DNA of 64,000 nucleotides from Anthoceros angustus (GCA_010909165.1 VJWM01000135.1:310001-374000), one strand, 5' to 3'. Shown: positions 48,640 to 62,400, counted from the first letter of the stretch. Notes: generated from the letters alone by a model not told the origin. Translations and numbers: made by a program.

Positions 48640-49341
48640 TTGGAGTGTCTGCCCAACCCGAAGTGTATAGATAAGTGACCTTGGGCGAGGGTATAGAACG
48701 ATTCACGCGGATTATATGCGATTTATCAGTGGAAATTGAGCTGATAAGTGGACTAACCAGCAATCGTCTTCAATGAGAATTTTGTGCGAGCAACAAAGGT
48801 TCAATCCTTCATTGATTCTGAACCAAGCAGGCCGCTTCTTGGCCCAAAACTTGATTGTGCTCTGAGCTCAGCAATCCATCCCGAGAGCTGTCTCAGCATG
48901 CGCCCGGCTTTAGCAACCAGTGAGAATAAGCTGGCCGCAACATATGTAGAACGCAAACAAGAAATGAAGGCGAATCAGGTTTCTGGGAAGATGGTTTTCC
49001 AGATGCTTCCGTTCCAGATGCTTACACCAGTTGTTCACGATGGAAGGTAGCCACCATAGCACATCCAAAATTCAGGCAGAGAGTTGGAAGGGTAAAGAGC
49101 GGGCCTTAGTATGGCGGCATGTGTATGCCACATGCTATGCAGGACAGAAGTGGCCAGATAGGTAGGTGACAGGTGCCGAACTGCTCCCAAATGTTATTTT
49201 GATTACTTGACCTTGTAACATTGAACTGAATTGGGCCGACAATTGTTGGCCAGTATAGTAATAATAGATGGCTTGCGCCAAAAAGAAAAAGTTGAAACTA
49301 ACGGAGAGCGTTGCAACCAAGGCATGTTGTGTGGCTACCCC
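48640..49341. other. Convergent 3' flanks of MSH7 and amine oxidase
   Basis: No coding signal or repeat was recognised here. Confidence 0.4.
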
Positions 49342-51719
49342 TCACATTCTACTAGGGGTGAGCGTAGTCATGACTTGATAGGCTGCTCGCATCCCGGTGT
49401 CTATAGCAGCTTGCATACAGGGGTTCACACCTGGATGTGTCGCCTCTCCTCCGAAGAAAAGCCTTCCCAGGTACGGCTCAGCCAATGTGCTTCTGGCACC
49501 ATGTCCATCAACGGAAGGGTGTGTGTACCCTCCTTGAATAAACACTTCATCCGACCAGTTAACAATGTAGCCACCTGCAAAGTTACATGATGCTGGGTTG
49601 GAGCTTGGAGTGCAAGAACCTGCGCAGCATTGTGGTCTGGACTTCAAAAACTCTTCCCTCGAATAAAATTTTGGCACCGGAGTAGAAGCACTTCCATTTA
49701 CAGACGGCCCATGAGACACCGCTGCATCTAGCCTACTTTTGAATGGGGGATTGGGGCACTTCTCATCCGGACCCCCATCCTTGCCAAACATCTCATCTAG
49801 TTGCGAGAGTGATCTCCGGAAAATCTCCTCTCTGGGCAATTTTGCAGCTTCGACTGCAGGTGCACCCGCCATGAAACCAACCACCACATACTTGCCCAGC
49901 GGTGCACTTGCACCATCCTTGGGGAGGACTGGAGGATACTTGGTCATCCAGACTTCAGGGAGAAAGCAGTTGGAACAGACCACATCAAACAAATCCTCTG
50001 GCCAGAAGCGGTCTGAGAATGCAAGAAGCACCTGCAAGACGGGGACAGCATATCCTTCAGGGTGTTCCCCAGAAAGAGGGTAGTAGTTGAACACAAAAGA
50101 AACATAGCACCGACATATTGCATCCGGATATGGGCAAGAGTTCACACTGACCTTGAGGGCATTTGACATGCCAATAGCATTTGCGGCCTTACGCTTCTGT
50201 TCAGGCAGAGGTGGAATAAAGTTGATGAAGCCCTTCTGCAATATTGTCTGATAAAATTCCGGTGTGCTTGTGAGTGTATCTGAGAAAAAAATGTGGCACA
50301 GGAGAATGTAAGAGCGTGCAAAGTGGGAGATGAGGTCATACCACAGGGACTGTCAGAATGACATAATCTGCGACAATGGTAGCGCCTTTGGAGCTTGTTA
50401 GGCGCACCCCATTTTCTTCAGAATACTCAACAGTTTTCACAGGCCAATTTAAATTCACCTGAATGAGGAAAAAGGATTCCAGTCTAAGCAGAGCATGTCC
50501 CTCGAAAATCCTCAAAGCAGAGTAAAAATGAAGAAACAAAACATGGTAAGAGCATTTACGCAGAGTCCTTGAGCAAGGTGGTCAATCACAGATGAGAGGG
50601 GCCGATCCAGAATCAAGTAGGTGTCACCATAGATCCACTCTTGAGCCTCCTGTATGCATTCACGAACACCTAGTTGCTCAAGAGAGCAGCCAAAATCATT
50701 GGCATAAATAGCTGCACCCAGCATCCAGGTGTTGGGCTTAGGAGTTAGGGCCGGGGATGGAATGGGTACATGTGGACGTTCCAGGTTACACAGAGCAGTG
50801 ACAACTACCTAAATGACCTAGATACGGCCATGCTATAAAGTCATTCATTACTCTTAACACTCAGAACACGCTCCCCAAGGCAAAAATATTCAGCACACCA
50901 AGCTGTTGCAAAAGGTAGCCGACAGATCAACATCTGAGGAAGGGCACGCAAACCAAAGGTGACGCCTTACACTGAGCAAGCTGCATGACTGTGTGGTTGA
51001 CACCCTTCTTCCGCAAGTACTCTGCCACACTCATATCTGGCAAAGTGGTATCTTCGTCAGCAATCCTGAGGAAAATGTCGTGCACATGCTGGACATCGGG
51101 ATGCGTTTCAGCCTCCTCATTTGTCAACAGTCTTCTCTCGTGGCCCAAATAGATTCGATCAGGTGGTCGTGCGTTAAGGAATAACGTGCAAACTGGGCGC
51201 CATTACGTGGCTACTGTGACGCTTTGTGAACAAGTCTAGTGAAGGCGAAAACAACAAGCGTAAACCATTTGAAGTGGGAGGATATGATAGGGGAGTTCTC
51301 GCTGCTTACAGCCCATCTCATCGACGATGCGCTTCACGGACGAATTCCTCTTTCCGTGCAGAAACTCTGGGCCAATCTGGCAAGCAAACAAGGCACGGCA
51401 CGGCACGGCACGGCACGGCACGGCACGGCACGGCACGATTGAGCCCAAAAATCCAGAGAGAGTCTCTGCAACCGCAATCGTGAGCCTGAACAAGTCTGAG
51501 ACAGGGGAGATAGAGCAGATGACGCACCTCAACGGGCCAGGGAACGAGGCCCGTAATTTGCTTGATACGACCGCCCAAGGAGGCGCCGGCCTCCAAAACC
51601 ACAACATTGGAGAAGTCGGGGTGTGAGGAAAGCAATCGGGCGGCCGACAGACCCGCGAGGCCGCCACCCACCACGACAACCCTATGGTTCTCGCTCCGCT
51701 GCTTGTCCCGGATCTCCAT
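49342..51719 (-). CDS. Flavin amine oxidase, polyamine oxidase/LSD1-like
   Basis: An FAD-dependent oxidase of the polyamine oxidase family. Minus-strand exons, 5' to 3': 51719-51528, 51376-51310, 51192-50971, 50711-50560, 50458-50342, 50279-50152 and 50031-49342; about 522 residues. Seen: the dinucleotide fold RVVVVGGGLAGLSAARLL and VLEAGASLGGRIKQ, IGPEFLHG, the substrate domain with NDFGCSLEQLG, ADYVILTVPV, PPLPEQKRKA, AFSDRFWP, and the FAD end GRLFFGGEATHP with MQAAIDTGMRAA. Exons one to five and six to seven agree in phase, but exon five ends in phase 0 at its only plausible donor while exon six must start in phase 1. One base is therefore missing, or the junction is non-canonical. A (GGCAC)n repeat sits just before the exon-two acceptor. 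Substrate (spermine, spermidine or histone) is not predictable. Confidence 0.85.
51392..51436. repeat. (GGCAC)9 microsatellite in amine oxidase intron 1
   Basis: Nine perfect copies. In the gene's direction they read GTGCC and end 13 bases before the exon-two acceptor AG, in the place where the branch site and pyrimidine tract should be. Confidence 0.95.
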
Positions 51720-53894
51720 GAGTTGGGTGGCAAGGTGGAGGCGTCACATTTTGTGCACACGCCAATGGTGGGCGGCTTGGGCTTCAAGGATGAGCGACTA
51801 TCATACCGGGTCCAGAGTCCTGAGGACAGACAAGCTTTGGCAGCGGGGCCGGCAAACAGCAGGCTAGGTGGCAATTACGGTAGCGCTTGCGGCAGCCGCC
51901 CAGGCCCAGACCCAGACCCAGGCCCAGGCCCAGCGTCAGAGGTCGCTGCGCGGGGGCAGCAGAAATCTCTTCATATCCCTCAACCACAGCGACGTCACGG
52001 CGAGGCGACAACACAGCGACAGCGACAGTGCGATGAGGAGGTAAAATTTGTGTAAGGCTCCGGGTGTGGCGGGGCAGAGGCGGGCAACAACCACCACCTC
52101 ATCAGCCTCGGAGTCCTCCTATTTCTGTGCCACTGCCCGCTGCACCTTCCTGCAACCTTCCTGCTGCACGCTGCCCGCACCGCATCTTTGTTTGCGCCTG
52201 CAAGCTTGCCTCCCACACAGACACAGGGACACAGGCGGCAGTGAAGTGAGAAGTGAGACCCAGACTCTGAGAGGTTGGTAGATTTGCCGCCGGCTCCGCT
52301 GGCCAGGAGCCCAGGAGCCCAGGAGCCCAGGACCTGTGAAGCGGAACCAACCGCCCGGGCCACGTTCACTGGAACGCTACCCGCGCTTGTAAGTGACCTC
52401 TACATATACATATATTGTACTACATACGTGTCGGGGAGGAAACGGGAAATTCCAGATTGCAGCTCGGCCAGGCAGGAGCGGCGGGCTCTCCCCTAGGCCT
52501 GTTCCTGTTTCCCGGCCCTGGGCCTGGTCCGGGGGTCCGGGGAGCAAGCAAATCAGGGCTCGGAGCAGCAATAGCACGAACGAGACGCAGTGCGAGAAAC
52601 AAGAAACAGGAAACAGCCCAACTTGAAGTTGTGTCGCTAAGGCCAAGAGACAGCCCAACGTCAAGTTGTGTCGCTAAGCCTTGGGACTTCCTGGTATCTT
52701 CGCCTTCCACTGTGACCTGAAATTAGCAGCTATGCGGCCTTTCCTCAATTTCAAGCAGCGAAGCAACCACTTGGCAGCCGGCTTTCCTTACTAGAGTTGT
52801 ACATGCGGGCCCAGCACCCAGATCCGACTCCGACTCCCCACCTAAAAATCAGGCTGCGCAGCGCAGCGCATTCGGTATGTGAGGTCACCTGAGAGATATC
52901 ACCGGCTTCACCGCCGTTGACACATGACCGAGATCCGTCATCAAATGCCATGGCTCACGTGGCCTCATGTGTGCTGCAAATGGCACCCGGACGCAAAAGA
53001 CTGCGCGGATGCAAGCCTTGGCTCACCAATGACCATGGCCGCATTGCCAATTCATGGACACTGGACACTGGACACTTTATTACAAGGGTCCCACGCCCTC
53101 AGGGCTGCTGGAGCCTGCTGTGGTGTGCCCACGAGATGCCTTTACAACGGACAAGCCCTGGAAAGGCGTCGCACCCTTTTCATCGCCCTCTGCAACAATG
53201 GACAAGGACAGTGGATTCTGACATGCACTTGCTCATGACAACGAACCGCCCGCTATCTACTTGCTCTTGCTCATAACAACGAACCGCCCGCTATCTACTT
53301 GCTCTTGCTCATAACAACCACCTTTCTACTCCAACTAGGCTAGAAGCTTGTGGCCGACTTCAAAGACCACTTGGAAGATGGAAGTGAATCGAGCTTTACA
53401 GTGCAGGTGTTAGATGCATGTGGATACCGATACATCCCTGTTAAAAATACCATGGTTGTTAAATATGTTGTAGTGGACGGACACTGCCACTGGCCTTTCC
53501 TCAAAGCGTCACACAATCTTGGTACGGAACTCGTTAACATCCGTACGTGGGCTGCTGCAGGCAGCCCCAACTTCGAAGCTTCTGTCTGCAGCACGAGGGA
53601 GCTCACAACCCGTGATGACACACAATGTCCTGTATGACGTACCCACACACGTTCTGGCTTTGCACGGCCCACGCCGTCGCTGCCAGCTGCTGCTGCTGAC
53701 GTTTCCACCGCACAAGTCACCACTGTAGATATGTCGTGCGGTCGGTTTTGGTTTGGGCCGTTTGGCGCACAGAATATATGCCTGTTGATTCTATCAACCA
53801 CAAGGGGCATCACTGTGCAACAGGTCTGTCTTCCTCCCATCAAAATGCAACACTTAGTCGCATTCTGATGGGAAGCAAACAGTAGTCGCATTCT
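51720..53894. other. Gene-free region upstream of amine oxidase
   Basis: No convincing exon. It contains CAGGCCCAGACC-type repeats near 51899-51930, GAGCCCAG repeats near 52306-52330, and at 53239-53314 a 38-bp unit (with CCGCCCGCTATCTACTTGCT) present twice in tandem. A 95-codon plus-strand frame at 53350 has no recognisable domain. Confidence 0.4.
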
Positions 53895-54245
53895 GCGCCT
53901 GCCGTCAACACTAGAGCCAAGCACCTTCCTTCCTTTCTTGCCTTTCTGCTTCGTCGCTCATTCCTCCTCCACCCACACCCTGTACTGTTCTGCTGGTCTG
54001 AACCATTATCATCTTTTCTATAAGTTCTTATAACATCTCTGGCTTTGCTTCCTATCTCTTGCATCTTCAAAGCCTCACCACTATCTATAAGCAAGCTTTA
54101 GTTGGAGAAAATGCTGCCTGCAATCCTTCAGGGGACATGACAAACGTTTCACCGCAAGAACTTAGCCTGAACATGTGGCACCTCACCCAGTCGTATTTTT
54201 TGATATCCTTATCTACATACTTCCCTGTCTTGTCTCCTCGAGCTA
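53895..54245 (-). pseudogene. Decayed copy of the GYF gene's last exon
   Basis: Aligns by eye with 56490-56840, the last exon of the intact GYF gene to the right, in the same orientation. Shared landmarks: a block KARDVIRTYRKDDNGSDQQN here against [17 protein letters not shown] there, then Arg/Lys-rich residues, and at DNA level GGAGAAAATGCTGCCTGCAA against GGAGGAAATGCGGCCAGCAA. Many substitutions and indels and no open frame: an old partial duplicate. The RPB9 gene now lies between copy and parent. Confidence 0.7.
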
Positions 54246-54973
54246 AGGAAGGAATGTGCATAACCCAGTTTGGGACACCTTGATATTGTTTTTGAATTCA
54301 AAGTAACAGGAAGACTCCACAAGGAGACAAGAACTCAATTCAGTAGCCACCAATCCCACCAGAAAATATCCTGCACATACCTCGTACATCTTGGCAGTAA
54401 TCGCAAAACATGCTACTGTTAGAATAACTGCTGTACTGACCTTTTCAGATTGCAAGCACATCCGTGAAGGAGCTTGTGGGACGCTTCTCACAGAATCTGC
54501 ACATTTGAGTCAGTGGAATAGTAGTCAACAAAGACGACATCGACACGTAGCCACACTTCTTCCCTGCCACTAAGAGACGAAATCTGGAAGTCTGTCAATA
54601 TGTTCACCTTCACACGTCGAAAATTTCCCAGCAAACCAGATCCCAGGGGTGCTTGCAGAGACCTCACATCATGTCGAAGGCTGCTTCCCCGTTTTGCTTG
54701 CACCTGTGCAACCAGCCGCCATCTGCTTCATTTTCTCCTGTCCCTCCTGCTGGCGGTGTGCGTGTCTCGACTGGGAAGGCCGCTCTAAGACCAGTGAACC
54801 AGCTCTGGCTACCAGAGAACTTCGCTATCGAGGCTGAGAATTAAAGGTGTTGGAAGCTTGCAGCGGACGGATACGGGATCGGACGATACGGGCACTCTTT
54901 TACTGCCCCTGCTTCTCCAAAAACCTAACTCACAGTCTAGCGAGCCATATTTCCCGAAGGATAGGCTGCGACA

Positions 54974-55569
54974 ATGACCACCTTGAAGTTCTGCCGCGAC
55001 TGGTAACGTCTACAATTCCTCCCAGTATTTGCTGTTGTGCGCCTTTTTGGACCTTCTGACCAGCGCCAAGCCATGTCTGCATGTTGCAGCAACAACATTC
55101 TTCACCCTAAGGAAGACAGAATCAACAAGACTCTTCTGTACGCATGTCGATGGTGTGAATATCAGGTGCGATGCGGCACAGCCTCACCGCTGGCATCCTA
55201 GACATCGCACAAGCTCTTGTCACACTTTCTCACATGTCTGTGCTTTCTGGTGTCATGGAGCAGGAGCCGGCGGAGAACAACTTCGTGTATCACCTGGAAA
55301 TTGAACACACGGCAGAATCGAGCATGCATCTTGTGCAAGACGTGAAGTCACAGCCAGCCCTGCCAAAGACCAAGTCCATCCGCTGCAAAGAATGCCGCCA
55401 TGTCGAAACCGGCTTCTTTAATGTTAGCCCTGAACTCGAGCTTTCTTTGTTCTTGCTTGTGGATTCCTGTCTGACAGTGTGACTGTGCGCGTAGTACAAA
55501 CCGCTGGGGAAAGAGAGTGCTCTGTATTTCGTGTGCTGCGAGTGTGGAGATACCTGGTCCCCGGCGTAA
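54974..55569 (+). CDS. RPB9: RNA polymerase II subunit RPB9
   Basis: A small zinc-ribbon subunit that affects start-site choice, fidelity and backtracked transcript cleavage. Four short exons: 54974-55002, 55090-55165, 55264-55422 and 55495-55569, giving 112 residues (family about 114). First ribbon: MTTLKFCRDCNNILHPKEDR followed by LLYACRWCEYQ. Linker: AENNFVYHLEIEHTAESSMH then PALPKTKSIRCKECRHVETG. Second ribbon closes with YFVCCECGDTW. Both Cys pairs of each ribbon are present, and all exon phases match. The family linker ADNNxVYxxEVxH and DPTLPRTK are clearly recognisable. The last exon is less conserved (SPA at the C-terminus in place of the usual RD), so its 5' edge is the least certain. 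Confidence 0.9.
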
Positions 55570-56433
55570 GAAGCGGTCGTGTATCTCAGCTCTCATCAAC
55601 ATCTGGGTGTCGAGACAGACGATAGCTTAACAGGCTTCGAATTGTTAGGGCCCGTGGGCTCTGTGACATGTTACTTTCGGCCATTATACGGACGGTAATA
55701 TGAAAGACGAGCTTGGTCCATCCTGATTCGACCACCGATACTCTCAGTGATGTCAGCTACCATGCAAGGCCACGACAAACCCTCGTAGTACACACCTAAT
55801 ATCATCCATTTTGATGCGTTCTTTACCAAAGATAAAACAACTCATACAAGTACATCCGGGGAACCCCAACATGCCACGACGCACTGAGAGTGCTCCTACT
55901 ACAGGAGCTGCCAGGTGTAGAGGCCGGAGCTAGAGGAAGCCTCCAGCACATTCCCCGCACACTCTCCGCGCGAAGGGGGGAGGAATTTGTGGGACTAGTG
56001 GACCCAGGGACAACTGCTCGAAAGCAATTCACGGCAGGAAGGTCGTTTCCAAAACAATGAGGCGAGAGTGTCATCGGCTGCTGTGGGCCTTACATTTACG
56101 TGGTATCCCATGCAGCACAACGGCCTGACACACACCTTCTCCGCTGCTACAGGACCTTTCCGAGACCTGATCGGCATCAGGAAGAGATATAGACGACTCT
56201 TCATCGGGTTGTTGACGAAGATCCCACAACACACACCAACATCTCTTGACACTGCACATAAGCATATCAGCGGAAGTTACATCAGGTCAGACCAGCAGAC
56301 ACATGCGGGAGAGGCGTCATGACCACGATGAAGAAATAGACTAACCCTCTTGCTCTCCGGATAAGTATAGCAGTCCCGTGAGCAGGAAAACACGTCATCA
56401 CGGAAGGACGAAAAATAATAAGCCTCCGTCCAC
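55570..56433. other. 3' flank between RPB9 and the GYF gene
   Basis: Convergent 3' ends of RPB9 (plus) and GYF (minus). No further exon recognised. Confidence 0.4.
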
Positions 56434-59400
56434 CTAGTCTTCGATATGGTGTATTTCTCCCATCATGATGCGGCTACTGTGTACACTGAAGCCAAGCAGA
56501 GTCGGATCCACTACCTTCTTTCCCCTTTTAGCTTTCTTTTTGGTTGCTGATTTGACCCCTCCACCTGCATTGCTTTCAGGATCTGAGCCGTTATCATCTT
56601 CCCTGGCATCTCTCGCTTTCTCCACCACATTGCTACCTTTCTTTCCCTCTCCTTTCTTTCCGTTGCTTTTGATAATGAACTCAGCATCATCCCTTATCAC
56701 AGCCTCACTTGGAGGAAATGCGGCCAGCAACCCTTCTGCAGAGATGAGCTCTTTTCGCCGCAAAAACTCAGACTTGAACTGTTGCACCTCTGCCCGAGGG
56801 TACATTTTCAGATACTCATCGAGATAGTTCCCTGCCTCCTCAACCGTGCTAAGGTTTGTACAAAACCCCATCAGTGTGACGTCTGCAGTAAGTTTAGGAG
56901 TCCACAAAGGGGGCAAGGTCGGGAAACATAAACAGGCCAGCAATCCAACCACATAGAAAGGCATCCTCGACATAGCCCTGCAATAAAACCTATACAGTCT
57001 CACAAAAATACCCAGGCTCATGCTCACTACCAACCTGCAGCACACTAAGGACCTATTTCAAAATGAAAGGATACCATCCTGGCCCGTGAGCTTTTTGTAG
57101 CTGGATTCACACCATTGCCGGAAAGCTCTGCCCTCCATCGCTGATGAAGGAGACGGTGGGATGCCATCTGCAGAAAGAGAACCAACATTAAGCTCACATG
57201 CCAGCAAGCCAAAACTTTTTCCAGCACTGAAACCAGTCCCGGCATAACCAGCTCTCAGGGGAACACAGAAGAGACCTTCAGCTCCTCGCTTGATGGAAAG
57301 CTGCTTTTTCACTTTGGCTGCTGCTGGCTTCACAGCTGTCGAAGACGTAACTGATAAGGAAGGAAAATCAGCAGGGCTTGCTCGAGGAGATGGGGCTCCA
57401 ACTGCTGCTTGGCGAAAGGCAGCGTTCACAGTTGCAGGGACCTTGGTAGGAGTTATGCGCAAGTTCGGCCTGCTAGAGAGTGACGGAAAATCACCTCTGC
57501 ACAGATGCAACAATGTCAGCCATTGATAAATAAATACCTCATCTGTAACGCGTCATAATACAAAGTAATAAGCATGGCCATGAACTAAGAGATGAGATTA
57601 CAGGCTAGTCCCAACTGGTCAGAACCATCATGGGGAAAGAAACCCTTGACACCAAGAGTCTCATTTTCTCCATCAGCATACTGGCAGCTTAATAGAGTTT
57701 ATAGGCAACCACAACCAAACTCCCAACCCACACCCTTGCCCACAGTTGACAGGAACCACAGACTACCTTTCAGCCTTGGATGCCGGCTTGACAGCTGAAA
57801 CCAACACAGGAGCACTATCACTGTAGTCCCAAAACATTTCATCATCATCCTCAAATACTCCTGTCTTGGACCTGGAAGTAGACAATCCTGGAGTCACGGG
57901 CCCTGTGGCATGTGCAACACTGTTCTGAGCAGAACCAGGATGTTGAGGAGAAGTTACAGAAGGGCGCTGCCATGCCGAAGCACCCCCACTTGAGCTGCGA
58001 GTGACCAGAGGCTTCGGTCCAGCTACAGCAACAGCAGAAGCCTGGATGTGTGCAGTAAGTCGCATCTGCCTCTCCTGCTCCTCTCTTGCACGCTTTTCTG
58101 CCTCTTGAATCTCCTTAAGTGACTTTGCTGGTTTTGCTTGCTTGTTAGCATCTGTTGACCATGCAGGTACCTGACTTGCACTACTTTCTTCCCTCGATAG
58201 CATAAAATCAGCCAATGAAGGATTAGCAGGGGTTGGCGGAACTACATCTTTCCCAAGATCTTGCAAAACTTGCCTGGACCCAGATGTCTTGCTGGCCAGC
58301 ACCTGCTGAGAAGCTTCAATAACACCTACAGCTGTCTTTGCAGAACCCTTCACCTTGGACGCCCGTTTCTTGTTCTTCTTGGCCTCCTTGGGTTCCAGAA
58401 ATTCACCATCATCACCACATCCCGAAGGTTGCACAAACATTGCCATAGATTCGGAACCACTTGGTTGCTCAAATGTTGGAGGGTGTGATACACTTTCAAC
58501 AGACTTTTTGTTTACCACATCCTCTGCATGGGTCTTATCATTTGCAGCAGTGACCGGCCAACTCAGTTCCTGTTTCATTGTTGCACCAAACGATGGGGTA
58601 GGGTTGGCATTAGATTGCACTAACAGACCAGCTCTGCGTGCCTCTTCCTCCTGAATTTCTCTCAAGGACTTTGTGTGTGTCAGGTTTGTTGATGATGCCC
58701 AAGCGCCCAGAGCAGCAGAATTTGCGGCGTGGTTTGCGGCAGCTCTGGCAGCCACCTCTGCTTCAGCCTTTTCCTCTGCTTTCCTTCTCTCTGCTTCCTC
58801 CTGCTGAATCTCCATCAAAGACTTGGGTTTTGGTGAAGGAGCAGGCCTCCAGCCAGGTTGTTGGACAGGAGCCTGTGTAGAAGCAGCCACACTTTGAGAA
58901 GATAAAGGTTCAGAAGGGAACCCCAAAGACCAACCTCCACCCACACCTATGTCGTGCTGTTGCTCTCCAACACTAGTACCCGAGGGGCCAGAAACTGACT
59001 GATGGCGACCTGCAAGAGCAGCTGGAGTTGGAAGAATAGGTGTCTGCTCTTGAGACAAACCTGTCAGACTTTGCTCTTGATGACCGAACTCAGCATCTCC
59101 CCTCCAATTGTGACTTACAAGTAGCTCAGGGAGCGGACGGGGATCTGAAATGACCTTTGACGAGTCAACTCCTGCCAGTGCATCCCAGCTACTCAGCCTG
59201 GATAAGGATTTGTGTTTCCCGCGCTGATCAGCAGTATTCCCCGTGTCAGAAGAGGCCACCACGAGCAACTGTTCTCCATTCTGACCCAGGGTCTTAGCAT
59301 AGTCCTCCTGATTCTGTCCAGACCTCCTTTCACCGGGATCCATAGCAGAGCCCGCCCAGCCTCTTCCTGAAGCATCTACGTGCTTCTCCTGCGACTGAAG

Positions 59401-62400
59401 CTGGTATGGCGGGTTAAGATACCTGTCCATCTCTGGCTGAAAAGACCTAGCCTCTGTAAATGGCAGACTAGTCTGCTTTTGAAGCCTCATTCGGTGCTCC
59501 TGATAATGTGCAAGCAGGTCTGCTGGTCCCTCCGTCCTTGTGTTGCCTGTGATGGCAGACAGGCTCCTCTCCAAGCTCAACAAGTTAGGATCAAAAAGAC
59601 TTGAGGAGGCCCGACCATCCAGAGGCTTATCCTGATGTTGGGCTTTCTCATATGCAAAACCTGTAGATGATTCGGTGTGTAGGGGTGCTTGCAACTGTGA
59701 GTAGCTCTGTGGCGGCTGGATACGCAGCTGCTGGTGCTGAAGGTCAAAATGGTGCAATGGTATTGGACCTGCTGGTGGACCTGTCGCGGGAGCTTGTGTA
59801 CGTACAAACTGACCATATTCATCCACCTCCCAGACTCCACTAATACGCATCTCATCCAGACTTGGCCTTGCTTGCACTGGCAGGCCCAGGTGCCTGGGCT
59901 GAAGCTGATCCTCCTGCTGGCGATGTAGCATGAGCTGCTCGAAACTTGGGTTTGGTGCATGTCTTGCTTGGAAGAGCTGGTCCAGTGAACCACCTCTAGG
60001 TAACAGAGGGTTGCGCTGCTGAGGGTGAGAATCCATGTGCATCCCATCCTGCGGCTGTCGCAAGACAAGCTGCTCAGCAAGGCCTGTGCCTGCAGAACCA
60101 GGAAGATGGCGGGTATCGTATGGAGGCACATGGTGCTGCTGATGTCTGATAATCTGCTCCAGCAAAGCCTGATGTGGCAGTTGCTGGTGCTGCTGCTGCT
60201 GTTGAATTCGTAAAAGCTGATCCAGCCCTGGTACAGAAGGAGGCATCTGCAGAGGCAATTGCTGTTGCTGCTGCTGCTGCATAATACTCGCAGAAGGGCG
60301 CAGAAGCTGATCAAGGAGGGGTCCACCTGGAGGAGCAAGGTTCTGAGACCCCAGTACCTGAGGCACAGGAACTGGTTGCTGCTGCTGCTGTTGTGGTGCC
60401 ATATGCCGTGGAGGGCCTTGAAGATGTCCAAGCCGCTGCAAGTTCTCAAGCTGCTCCAAGTGATGTAACTGACCAGGATCAGCTTGCTGCAGACCATTGT
60501 GTGCCCGTATCTCAGATGACAATGAACGCATCATATCAGGCCAAACCCGATCCTGGGGACCAGTTGGCCCTTGCAAGAAAGCACCACGATCTAGTTGCCG
60601 TGCAGGTGAGGGGGGCACTGGGAGATTCGTCGGAACCATCCCAGATAAGGAGTTCGGATCTGTATCACGGGCAGGCCAGGCTAGGTAATTGGGCAAGTTT
60701 GGCAAATTAAGTCTTGATCCATCTGCATCTTCAGACTCAACACCAGGAAAACTAGACATCACCCGCCTCCCAGAAAATGTCCTGTCCAAGCCACCTTCAG
60801 ATTTCACTGCACTGCCATCAGCTCCTCGACTAAAGAATTTGTCCAGCGGTGCATCTGCAATGCCAGCAAACAAGCATAAGTGAATAAAATTCAGGCTGAA
60901 ATCAACAGGGGATAGCTTTCCAGCCAAGATGAATCAAGAAAAGAAAATTTGAACATGAAAGGACATATAGACCACCTGGGTGCTCCTTGCTGCTCCCCTC
61001 AAGGTTACCCCCGAAGAGGCTATGAGAAGCATCAAAGTTGCCTGCCAGAGCCAGCTTCGAAAAAGGTGGTTGATTCCTGTTCAAGTTTACTCCTTGCTCC
61101 ACTTCATTTGAGGGCATACCCACATTCCTCGCAAAGCTACTGGCAAGAGCATCTATTTCTGCCTTGCTCTGATCAGCTTGTTCGTCTCCAAGCTTCAATG
61201 AATCAAATCCAGGAGGCACTCTGGCTTTTGGCTTCAAGTGTGGCATCACACTACCCAATGGCACAAATGGGTGTGCCTCTGGTGCATCTGCAAGTCTTAC
61301 AGGCAGGTCTGTTGAAAAAAAGCCAGCCTCAAACCAGCTGATTATGTCCAGACCTGTAAATGGTCCTTGAAGATCACCCTGAGGATCAGAATAGAACAGA
61401 ATTAACCTTTCCGGTGGAACATTCCGTGGGGATTCTTTCATGAGATCTGGTCGACCAGGCACGTCAACCATACTCCCACTTGCTGTTTCATTAAGACCTG
61501 CAGCCAACTTATTCTGGGTTATGACCTGCAGCTTTGCTTCCAATAACTCCACAGAGTTTTCTGCAGCTTCAGCCAAAACCTCCTCATGCCAATTTTGGGA
61601 GTCCTTCAATGGCTGAGAATCTTCCACAGCTCTCTGCTCCTTCTCCTCAACTTTGGAAACGCTTTCCACCTTTCTCTCTTCCTTCACATCCTCATCACCT
61701 CGCCGCCAGACACGCTCCTCGCGGTCAGGGGTGGCCCGATCCAATCTCCAACCTTTCTCATCTTTTGCAATGGCCCCAGAGTCTTCTGTATTCCTACCTC
61801 GCCGCCAGACCCCATCACTGCGACCAGCAGTCTCACGCCTCCAATTTTGGTCATCTCGTGGAAAAACTCCTGCTCCTTCATCTCCACCTCGAGCTCGCCT
61901 CCACGTATTCTCATCTTTCCCACCTTCCGAAACAGAAGCATTAGGTGCAGCAATGGCAACAATGAAATGCCAAGGCACAGCATCACTCACAGGTACAGTC
62001 ACTAAGTGATTAAGTCTTACCTTCTGATTCTGAATTGACTTCTGGGCCAGACAGTACCTCCCATGCATCTCCCACTTCAGCATCTGCAAAGCGCCCATCG
62101 GATACTTTCTCTGAGGGATGATTCTCTACCCTAAGGTCATTGGTATCAACATGACCAGCCTCCGAAATGCCATCCATCGCATTGTCCTCTTTTGTTCCTG
62201 CATAAGAAGCATTGTCAGACTGAGTGGTCAAAAAAGCCCTCCACCGTGGAACCATGCAGTCATAGCATATTACAATGTATAATCTCACATCTAAACAACT
62301 GACAAGAGGGACATGCTGACATACTAAGACCACGTAGAGGAGAGGCAACAGCTAAGCCCATGAGGTTACCAGTTACTCGACCGCGACCTCTTCCCCGTCC

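Noticed and set aside
54649-54844. Plus-strand frame ending STGKAALRPVNQLWLPENF
   Set aside because: The end looks protein-like, but no start, no downstream exon and no known family; too weak to call.
59577-60497. 306-residue minus-strand frame with many Ser and Cys
   Set aside because: Another frame of the Gln-rich GYF exon on the same strand; CAG repeats read as Ser or Cys codons.
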